The notes beneath the pieces were generated by a model. The model did no database searches. It saw only the letters and a list, made by a program, of their open reading frames with translations, and was not told the origin of the DNA. Made by a program: the position numbers and the translations under genes. Below, piece by piece: positions 1 to 5,227 of a stretch of 11,443 nucleotides of DNA. Numbering within the stretch: the stretch's first letter is position 1; each line of letters begins with the position of its first letter. Origin of the DNA: Gammaproteobacteria bacterium (GTDB taxonomy: Bacteria > Pseudomonadota > Gammaproteobacteria > Immundisolibacterales > Immundisolibacteraceae); assembly GCA_003526065.1 (NCBI GenBank), contig DQBD01000172.1:1-11443 (forward strand). The letters run 5' to 3'.

Positions 1-488
1 AAGCCCATGTCGAGCATGCGGTCGGCTTCGTCGATGATCAGGGTTTCAACACCGGTGAGCAGCAGCTTGCCGCGCTCGAACTGGTCCATCAGGCGCCCGG
101 GCGTAGCAATCAGCACATCCACGCCGGCCATCAGGAGCCGGTCCTGATCCTTGAAGCTGACCCCGCCGATGAGCAGGGCCATCGAAAGTTTATTGTATTT
201 TCCGTACTTTTCGAAATTTTCCGCAACTTGTGCGGCCAGTTCCCGCGTCGGAGCGAGGATCAGACAGCGCGGCATGCGCGCCCGGGCGCGCCCGCGCGCC
301 AGCCGGTGGATCATCGGCAGGACGAAGGCTGCGGTCTTGCCCGTGCCCGTCTGGGCGATACCGGTGACATCGCCGCCGAGAATGACGTGGGGGATGGCCT
401 GCGCCTGGATCGGCGTCGGCGTTTCATAGCCCGCCTCTTTGACGGCTTTCAGGACATTCGGGCCAAGGCCGAGTTCGTCAAAGGTCAT
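1..488 (-). CDS. DEAD-box ATP-dependent RNA helicase, RhlE-type (partial, C-terminal part off window)
   Basis: ATP-dependent RNA unwinding enzyme of the cytoplasm, typically acting in ribosome assembly or RNA turnover. The first 162 residues are visible, reading leftward from the ATG at 486-488, and the gene runs off the left edge. Motifs occur in canonical order: Q motif with TPTPIQ (residues 23-28), Walker A AQTGTGKT (45-52), motif Ia PTREL (80-84), motif Ib GG (108-109), TPGR (129-132) and the DEAD box itself (153-156). The spacing is normal for a RecA-like domain 1 with almost no N-terminal extension, as in RhlE proteins. The stretch around IGGVSF resembles alphaproteobacterial RhlE homologues. 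Motifs III-VI and the C-terminal tail, which would separate RhlE from other subfamilies, are outside the window. The upstream 159 bp separate it from a divergent antitoxin gene; a 6-bp stem hairpin (514-532) lies in its presumed 5' leader. No strong Shine-Dalgarno is visible. Confidence 0.95.
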   Translation of the reverse strand, partial: MTFDELGLGPNVLKAVKEAGYETPTPIQAQAIPHVILGGDVTGIAQTGTGKTAAFVLPMIHRLARGRARARMPRCLILAPTRELAAQVAENFEKYGKYNKLSMALLIGGVSFKDQDRLLMAGVDVLIATPGRLMDQFERGKLLLTGVETLIIDEADRMLDMG

Positions 489-592
489 GCAAGCTCAAGT
501 GTTCGCTCAGATTTCGGGGAATCGCCCCCCGACGATTTGGCGCCTTCATGCGCTTTTGCACTTGCGAAGTCAAATCATGAGTACAGTGTAAG

Positions 593-642
593 TTGCCGCT
601 GCACCGCAAAATCGCGTATAAGGAGAATAAAATATAAGGAGG
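593..642 (+). promoter_or_regulatory. Candidate sigma-70 promoter and ribosome binding site of the VapB-like gene
   Basis: A -35-like TTGCCG (593-598) is followed after 18 bp by a -10-like TATAAG (617-622). A strong Shine-Dalgarno AAGGAGG (636-642) sits 5 nt before the ATG at 648. The 9-mer TATAAGGAG occurs twice, at 617-625 and 633-641, a 16-bp offset, so the -10 region and the ribosome binding site are near copies of each other. Such AT-rich DNA is rare in this window. Antitoxins of this type commonly bind their own promoter, so the repeat could be an operator, but that is an inference; the promoter call rests on consensus resemblance only. Confidence 0.5.
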
Positions 643-647
643 TTGTG

Positions 648-911
648 ATGCGGACGACGGTGGAGATTGACGACAGGGTTATGGATGCGCTGCGCGCCGA
701 AACCGGCCTGAAGACCAAGAAGGAAACGGTCGATTGTGCCCTTCGGTTCCTCCTGGACAAGCTCAAACATGGTGATGTGGTTGTGCCGCGCGCGACGCCG
801 CGTTCCGGACGGATCGTCAGTCTGAGCCCACAAGACGCCAGCGCCCTGCGCCACGCCATGGAAACGCCCCAGACCGATGCGATGTCAGCCCGCCTTGTGG
901 CCTGGCGCTGA
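648..911 (+). CDS. VapB-type ribbon-helix-helix antitoxin, without an adjacent toxin gene
   Basis: An 87-residue protein. Residues 1-8 (MRTTVEID) form the expected DNA-binding beta strand; helix one spans about 9-19, the turn is GLKTKKE (20-26), and helix two about 25-38 ends in a leucine-rich stretch. The combination 'MRTT.(I/L)(D)' plus 'TGLKTKKE.V..AL..L' is the hallmark of the VapB antitoxins (DUF2191-like) that neutralise PIN-domain VapC RNases and repress their own operon. The C-terminal half (about 45-87) would be the toxin-binding segment and is longer than I would expect for a minimal VapB. The ATG at 648 is chosen because of the AAGGAGG 5 nt upstream and because the beta strand starts there; the frame stays open back to 228 but that part is not antitoxin-like. 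No VapC follows: the next gene on this strand begins at 1731 and is unrelated. It may be an orphan regulator, a remnant of a lost pair, or an antitoxin acting on a toxin encoded elsewhere. Confidence 0.85.
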   Translation: MRTTVEIDDRVMDALRAETGLKTKKETVDCALRFLLDKLKHGDVVVPRATPRSGRIVSLSPQDASALRHAMETPQTDAMSARLVAWR

Positions 912-931
912 TTGAAGGGACCGCATCGTAA

Positions 932-959
932 GAAGCCCGCCAAGTGATTGGCGGGCTTC
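932..959 (+). terminator. Terminator-like hairpin after the antitoxin gene
   Basis: A perfect 11-bp inverted repeat, GAAGCCCGCCA (932-942) and TGGCGGGCTTC (949-959), encloses a 6-nt loop. It begins 20 bp after the antitoxin stop codon. The following bases are only moderately T-rich (CGTCATGTTTGT), so this is a strong stem with a weak tail. It could act as an intrinsic terminator for the antitoxin transcript, and possibly for sodB transcription arriving from the other side. Confidence 0.65.
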
Positions 960-1039
960 GTCATGTTTGTCTGATCCCGTATCGGGCTCACGCCCTCACA
1001 TGGATCGCGCTCAAGGCTGCGTGGTGTTTTCGACTGCCG

Positions 1040-1073
1040 GCCCTCATCCTTCGTCTCGGCTCGGGATGAGGGC
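1040..1073. repeat. Palindromic intergenic repeat, REP-like, just downstream of sodB
   Basis: A 10-bp perfect inverted repeat, GCCCTCATCC (1040-1049) and GGATGAGGGC (1064-1073), surrounds a 14-nt loop containing TTCGTCTCGG. The CCCTCATCC...GGATGAGGG arms with an inner TTCG.. segment resemble an abundant palindromic repeat I recall between genes of several alphaproteobacteria. Only one copy is in this window, so family membership is by resemblance. It starts 8 bp past the sodB stop codon and could also serve as a 3' stabilising or terminating hairpin for sodB, though there is no T tail on either strand. Confidence 0.5.
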
Positions 1074-1080
1074 TATTGCG

Positions 1081-1677
1081 TCAGCCCAGGTTCTCGTTCG
1101 CAAAATCCCAGTTCACCAGATTGTCCAGGAAGTGGTCGATATAGCCGGGACGGTCGTTCTGATAGTCGAGATAATAGGCGTGCTCCCAGACATCCATGGT
1201 GAGCAGCGGCGTGGCGTCGGCATCCTCCACCGGGGTGTGCGCGTTCAGCGTATTGGTCACGTGCAGCTTGCCGCCGGCCGAGACCAGCCAGGCCCAGCCC
1301 GAGCCGAACTGGGTCGCGCCCTTGTCCTTGAAGGCCTTCTTGAACTCCTCATAGGAGCCGAAGTCGCGATTGATCAGCTCGGCCACCTTGCCGGTCGGCG
1401 CACCGCCGCCGCCGGGTTTCATGGAATGCCAGTAGAAGGTGTGGTTCCAGACCTGGGCGGCATTGTTGAAAATACCTGATTTCGAAGAATCACCCGACAC
1501 GGCGGTGATCACCTCCTCAAGCGACTTGCCGTCCAGATCGGTTCCCTCGATCGCGGCATTGAGTTTGGTCACATAGCCCTGATGGTGCTTGCCATAGTGA
1601 AAATTCAATGTGTTTTCAGAGATGTGTGGCTCAAGGGCTGACTTCTCATAGGGCAGGGGGGGTAGCTCGAACGCCAT
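1081..1677 (-). CDS. sodB: Superoxide dismutase, Fe type
   Basis: Cytosolic Fe superoxide dismutase of 198 residues, converting superoxide to hydrogen peroxide and oxygen. Family length is about 190-200, so it is complete, and there is no signal peptide. The four metal ligands are in place: His27 in FHYGKHH, His79 in WNHTFYW, and Asp162 and His166 in DVWEHAYY. Gln75 just before the second ligand (NNAAQVWNH) is the position that marks Fe enzymes; Mn enzymes carry a small residue there. The Y35 gateway tyrosine (HHQGY) is also present. The start is the ATG at 1675-1677, preceded at 8 nt by AGGAG (1686-1690). The frame stays open far upstream, but that stretch is merely the opposite strand of the neighbouring gene. 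The gene is divergent from the squalene/phytoene-synthase-like gene across 53 bp, so its promoter must lie in that gap or inside the neighbour. A palindrome follows the stop codon. Confidence 0.97.
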   Translation of the reverse strand: MAFELPPLPYEKSALEPHISENTLNFHYGKHHQGYVTKLNAAIEGTDLDGKSLEEVITAVSGDSSKSGIFNNAAQVWNHTFYWHSMKPGGGGAPTGKVAELINRDFGSYEEFKKAFKDKGATQFGSGWAWLVSAGGKLHVTNTLNAHTPVEDADATPLLTMDVWEHAYYLDYQNDRPGYIDHFLDNLVNWDFANENLG

Positions 1678-1730
1678 TATTGTTACTCCTCGCTTGAGTT
1701 TAACTTTCAGGAAGAACTCCTTCAGGCCAT
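1678..1730. promoter_or_regulatory. Short divergent intergenic region between sodB and the prenyl-synthase-like gene
   Basis: These 53 bp must hold the 5' leaders of two divergent genes. On the minus strand the sodB ribosome binding site AGGAG (1686-1690) is clear. TTCAGG occurs twice on the plus strand (1706-1711 and 1721-1726), flanking a small AGGA/TCCT inverted repeat (1709-1712 and 1718-1721). I see no convincing -35/-10 pair for either gene and no obvious Fur box. Confidence 0.3.
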
Positions 1731-2390
1731 ATGGGATGCATGCTTTCTCCTGCCAGTCCACCGAGCCAGGAAGATTGGAACCGGATTGACGCACGTGTTG
1801 CGCGCACCGATGAAGATCGTTGGTTGTCCTCGCGTTATGCGCCGCGCCACGAGCGCCGGGCGCTGGTGGCGCTGTATGCGCTGAATGTGGAACTGGCGCG
1901 CGTGCGCCTGGCCGTGAGTGAGCCGACGCTGGGCGCCATCCGCTTCCAGTGGTGGCGCGAGGCGCTTGAAGAGATCGAGGCCGGCAGCCCGGTGCGCAAG
2001 CACGATGTCGTCCAGGCGCTGGCGGCCTGTGTGCAGCAGGGGGCCTATTCGGTGAAGGCGCTGATGCGTCTGGTCGATGGGCATGAGACCGCCTTCGAGG
2101 CCGATGACCGTGCGCTGGAGCCGGAAGCCACCTTGATGGCGCTGGCCGCCTGTCAGTTTGCCAGCACCCATGGCTGGGGCAAGCATATCCAGACACTCGC
2201 GCCGGCCTATGCCGCCACACGGCGCGGCGACAGCCGGGCCTATGGCCCGATCATGCCGCGTGTGCCCTCGGCAATTCGTCCCGCACTCGCCCATGCGCGC
2301 CTGCGCGGGCTCTACAGCCAAGGCAAGGTGCCCGGCCGGCTGACCCGCCGCTGGGTCGTCCTGCGCGCGATGATGACGGGCCGGGTCTAG
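1731..2390 (+). CDS. Squalene/phytoene synthase-fold protein lacking the catalytic aspartate motifs
   Basis: A 219-residue protein of the squalene/phytoene synthase superfamily (trans-isoprenyl diphosphate synthase, head-to-head type). Recognition rests on the N-terminal signature: a helix with RYAPRHERRALVALYALN (35-52) followed by the GAIRFQWWREALEEIE block (69-84), which matches the family's 'R..L..LYAF..E....' and 'L..WR..L' region. The first aspartate-rich motif (DxxxD) that normally follows the LYAF helix reads NVELARVR instead, and no second DxxED motif is seen, so condensation of prenyl diphosphates is unlikely. At 219 residues it is also shorter than true synthases (roughly 280-340). 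The same superfamily contains non-catalytic members such as the mitochondrial complex I assembly factor NDUFAF6, which is a better analogy. Start choice is uncertain: ATG 1731 or ATG 1740 (MLSP...), neither with a strong ribosome binding site. The stop lies 19 bp from the convergent amidohydrolase stop. Confidence 0.75.
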   Translation: MGCMLSPASPPSQEDWNRIDARVARTDEDRWLSSRYAPRHERRALVALYALNVELARVRLAVSEPTLGAIRFQWWREALEEIEAGSPVRKHDVVQALAACVQQGAYSVKALMRLVDGHETAFEADDRALEPEATLMALAACQFASTHGWGKHIQTLAPAYAATRRGDSRAYGPIMPRVPSAIRPALAHARLRGLYSQGKVPGRLTRRWVVLRAMMTGRV

Positions 2391-2409
2391 CTTCTAATAT
2401 CGCTGCCCC

Positions 2410-3705
2410 CTATTCGCTGTCCGGCACCGCGTGGCGGTAGGCAAAGGGCAGGTCGCCATTGTCGAGGCCGAGATAGCGGTCGCGCAGGCGGGTCTGGCGG
2501 CTTTCCAGGGATTGCTCTTCGCCATCAATGAAGATGTGCGTCGGTGCGCTCATCACCTCCAGCGGATCGCCGTCCCAGACCACCAGATCGGCGGTCGCGC
2601 CGGGGGCGATGGAGCCGAGCCCTTCCAGCCCGAAGATCGCCGCGGGCGCCACCGTGATCGCGGCCAGGGCGTCGTCATGGGAGACGCCATTGCCCACCGC
2701 GTTGCCGGCGCTCTGCAGCACCAGGCGGGCCTGGTGGCCATCATCGCCGAGATGGGCGAAGGCGGTGATCACCCCGGCCTCGATGAGGCGCGCGGCGTTT
2801 TCCTGCGTGGCGCCGAGCTGTTCGAAGCTCGCCGGCAGGTTCTGGAACGGGTCGATGATCACGGGGATCTTCGCTTCGGCCAGTTCCTCGGCCACCATCC
2901 AGGCTTCGTCCGCGCCGAGGATCGCCAGGTTGAGTTCCGGCGTCTCGCCGGCAAAGGCGATGAGGCGGGTGATGTCACTGGCGCGGTGAGCCTCGACGAG
3001 GATCAGCTGCTGGCCGCGCGCGGCCTGGCCGAAAGCCTGGGCGTCGACCCGCGAAAGCGCATCGCCGTCATTATGGGCTAGGTAGCGGGCCGGGAAGGTG
3101 CGCGCATCCGACAGCGCCGCGCGCAGCCGGGTCCAGGCCGCCGAGCGCGAGCCGCCGGCGATGCGGGCCCCGGCCTCGCCCATGCGGATGAAGACGAAGG
3201 CATTGTCGTCAAGGATGGAGTCCGGCGCGCCGCTGGTGTCGGCGACAAGGCCATTGCCGGCAAACATGTCGCTGCCCGTGCCGGGCGCCACGACAATGCG
3301 CGTAACACCTTCGAGTCGGGTGACCGGAATGGTCGAGGCCGCCGGGTTGAAGCTGTCGGCAGCCCGCAGCGCGACCGAATAGTCCGAGTCACCGGCCGAG
3401 ACGTCATTGGTGGAGCTCTCCGCGCCCACCTCGACAAGGCCGGTGCGCGAGAAGGGCGAGATGATGCCGGGCGTGACCCAGCCACCGCCGGCGTTCACCA
3501 CAGTGGCGCCGGATGGCAGGGAGGATGCGCCGGTGCGGATCTCGGCGATCTCACCGTCGACCATGATGATGGTGGCGTTCTCCACAGTGCCCTGGGCCGT
3601 GCCGGTCCAGGCCTTGGCGTTGGTGATGGCCACGGTCTGGGCGAGAGCCGCGCCGGCGGTCAAAAGGAGCGCGGCGGAGCTGGTCAGGAGTGTCTTGAAG
3701 ATCAT
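2410..3705 (-). CDS. Secreted amidohydrolase-family protein with a degenerate metal-binding motif
   Basis: A 431-residue protein of the amidohydrolase (imidazolonepropionase-like) superfamily. Residues 1-22 are a Sec signal peptide ending AALA before Gln23, so it is periplasmic or secreted. The N-terminal beta-sandwich part (VENATIIMVDGEI, about 41-53), the GGWVTPGII strand (74-82) and the C-terminal composite domain (APGATADLVVWDGDP, 367-381, then FIDGE) are typical. After TPGII, however, the expected HxH metal motif reads SPFSR: Phe85 and Arg87 occupy the two histidine positions. Histidines remain at 240 (VEAHR), 318 and 324, so part of a site may survive, but a normal binuclear centre cannot form. 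Its ATG overlaps the stop codon of the upstream lipoprotein paralogue (ATGA, 3702-3705), which implies translational coupling and joint function. It may be a non-catalytic partner or may use altered chemistry; the substrate cannot be inferred. Confidence 0.88.
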   Translation of the reverse strand: MIFKTLLTSSAALLLTAGAALAQTVAITNAKAWTGTAQGTVENATIIMVDGEIAEIRTGASSLPSGATVVNAGGGWVTPGIISPFSRTGLVEVGAESSTNDVSAGDSDYSVALRAADSFNPAASTIPVTRLEGVTRIVVAPGTGSDMFAGNGLVADTSGAPDSILDDNAFVFIRMGEAGARIAGGSRSAAWTRLRAALSDARTFPARYLAHNDGDALSRVDAQAFGQAARGQQLILVEAHRASDITRLIAFAGETPELNLAILGADEAWMVAEELAEAKIPVIIDPFQNLPASFEQLGATQENAARLIEAGVITAFAHLGDDGHQARLVLQSAGNAVGNGVSHDDALAAITVAPAAIFGLEGLGSIAPGATADLVVWDGDPLEVMSAPTHIFIDGEEQSLESRQTRLRDRYLGLDNGDLPFAYRHAVPDSE

Positions 3706-5135
3706 TTCGCATCTCCTTCGCCGGGTTGGCCGATTTCAAAATCCATCACTGGCTGGAGCGCCGGGTCATTGCGGTCGAAGACCACCGCGCCATCCACGAA
3801 AACCTGCTCGGCCTGGGTGTAGGTGCTGAACGGATCGCCGTCCCAGATCACGATATCGGCATCCTTGCCGACGGCGATGGAGCCGGTCTGGTCATCGATG
3901 CCGAGCGATTTCGCCGGGTTGAGCGAGAGCCAGGTCCAGGCCTCGGCCTTGGAGATGTCGATGCCGACACGGCGGCCGTCCGAGAGCGCCTTGGCGGCTT
4001 CCTGGTTCAGGCGCTGGATGCCGATATCACTGTCGGAGTGGACGATGGCGCAGGCGCCAGCATCATGCACCATGGGGATGTTCTCGCGAACGCCGTCATA
4101 GGCTTCCATCTTGAAGCCCCACCAGTCAGCCCACATGGACGAGCAGGTGTTCTCCTCGGCGAGCAGATCGGCGATCTTGTAGCTCTCCACCGCATGGTGG
4201 AAGGAAGAAACATGGTAGCCGAACTCGTGTGACATATCGATGATCTGGGCCATCTCGTCGGCGCGGTAGCAGTGCATGTGGACGAGGATGTCGCCTTCCA
4301 GCACGCCGACCAGGGTTTCCAGTTCGAGATTGCGCGCCGGCGGCTCGCCGCCATTCTCGATATAGTCGTCCAGCTTGCGCTTGTATTCCACTGCCTGGGC
4401 CCAGGCGATGCGGTAGCCGGCCATGTTGCCCATGCGGGAATAGGGCGCCCCGCCTGGCCAGCGTCCGCTGCCATAGCCATAGACCCGCTTGGGGTTTTCC
4501 CCGCAGGCCATTTTCAGCGAGTAGGGCGCGCCGGGGAATTTCATGTCCTGCACCGTGCGGCCGGGAACATTCTTCAGTGTGACGCCGCGCCCGCCGAACA
4601 GGTTGGCCGAACCGGGCAGGATCTGCAGCGAGGTGATGCCGCCAGCCAGGGCGCGGGTGAAGCCGGGATCCTGCGGCCAGATGCCGTGCTCGGACCAGAC
4701 CTCTGCTGTCACCGGTGCGGAAATCTCGTTGCCGTCACCATGCGCGCTGACCGAGGGGCTCGGATAGACACCCAGATGGGAGTGATTGTCGATAATGCCG
4801 GGGGTGACCCATTTGCCGGCCGCATCGATCTGCACCAGCTTGTCGTCATCGCTGGGCACCTCGACCTCGTCGGCAGCACCGAAGGCCGCGATGTTGCCGT
4901 CCTGGATCAGTAGCGTGGCGTTCTCGATCAGCCCGCCCTCGCCATCGAGCAGAGTGGCGTTGCGGATCACAACCGGATTGGACTCGATTGGCGTGTAAGT
5001 GGAGGGATAAGGATCCTTGTCGATCAGGATCCGGTCTCCGCTTTCATCGCTCGTGGGCGGATCATCGCTGTTTCCGCCACAGGCCGTCAGCGCCAGGCCT
5101 GCCAGCGCCGCCACGGCCCAATTCAACTGCTTCAT
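3702..5135 (-). CDS. Amidohydrolase-family lipoprotein with intact metal site
   Basis: A 477-residue metal-dependent hydrolase of the amidohydrolase superfamily, anchored as a lipoprotein. Residues 1-18 are a short signal peptide ending in the lipobox LTAC, so Cys19 would be lipidated; an Asp/Ser/Pro-rich linker follows. The HxH motif is intact in PGIIDNHSHLG (His118 and His120), with further candidate ligands at His286/His288 (VHMHCY), His313/His314 (SFHHA) and Asp368 (HSDSD). The C-terminal KDADIVIWDGDPFS (424-437) and QVFVDG close the composite sandwich domain. Relatives include imidazolonepropionase-like and prolidase-like periplasmic hydrolases acting on cyclic amides or peptides; the substrate is unknown. 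The start is ATG 5133-5135, which begins the lipoprotein signal and has GGGAGA (5142-5147) upstream; the open frame upstream to 5207 encodes a basic non-signal sequence. The gene overlaps the next amidohydrolase by 4 bp and lies 92 bp after the phosphodiesterase-like gene, so a three-gene operon is plausible. Confidence 0.92.
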   Translation of the reverse strand: MKQLNWAVAALAGLALTACGGNSDDPPTSDESGDRILIDKDPYPSTYTPIESNPVVIRNATLLDGEGGLIENATLLIQDGNIAAFGAADEVEVPSDDDKLVQIDAAGKWVTPGIIDNHSHLGVYPSPSVSAHGDGNEISAPVTAEVWSEHGIWPQDPGFTRALAGGITSLQILPGSANLFGGRGVTLKNVPGRTVQDMKFPGAPYSLKMACGENPKRVYGYGSGRWPGGAPYSRMGNMAGYRIAWAQAVEYKRKLDDYIENGGEPPARNLELETLVGVLEGDILVHMHCYRADEMAQIIDMSHEFGYHVSSFHHAVESYKIADLLAEENTCSSMWADWWGFKMEAYDGVRENIPMVHDAGACAIVHSDSDIGIQRLNQEAAKALSDGRRVGIDISKAEAWTWLSLNPAKSLGIDDQTGSIAVGKDADIVIWDGDPFSTYTQAEQVFVDGAVVFDRNDPALQPVMDFEIGQPGEGDAK

Positions 5136-5188
5136 ACGCTGTCTCCCAGCTCTTCGATGTTTTCGACCTAGACCATGCCGGCGGGAAG

Positions 5189-5201
5189 GGAAATGATTTC
5201 C
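5189..5201. promoter_or_regulatory. 13-bp palindrome upstream of the amidohydrolase lipoprotein gene
   Basis: GGAAATGATTTCC is a 6-bp perfect inverted repeat around a central base, lying 54 bp upstream of the amidohydrolase lipoprotein start and 27 bp after the phosphodiesterase-like stop. Its size and symmetry would suit a dimeric regulator. No recognised -35/-10 pair accompanies it, so it is only a candidate operator. Confidence 0.25.
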
Positions 5202-5227
5202 GGGCAACAGGTTGGCAGGAAACGAAG

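Noticed and set aside
514..532. TCGGGG/CCCCGA hairpin in the helicase leader as a riboswitch or thermometer
   Set aside because: Only a 6-bp stem with a 7-nt loop, and it does not pair with a visible ribosome binding site; too little to claim regulation.
228..647. Longer form of the antitoxin starting at 228
   Set aside because: The extra residues lie antisense to the DEAD-box helicase and in its leader. The ribbon-helix-helix strand and AAGGAGG site fix the start at 648.
1678..2220. N-terminal extension of sodB by about 180 residues
   Set aside because: The frame is open but is only the complement of the neighbouring gene. A good AGGAG and the normal Fe-SOD N-terminus place the start at 1677.
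2391..2409. Terminator between the convergent prenyl-synthase-like and amidohydrolase genes
   Set aside because: Only 19 bp with no inverted repeat or T run.
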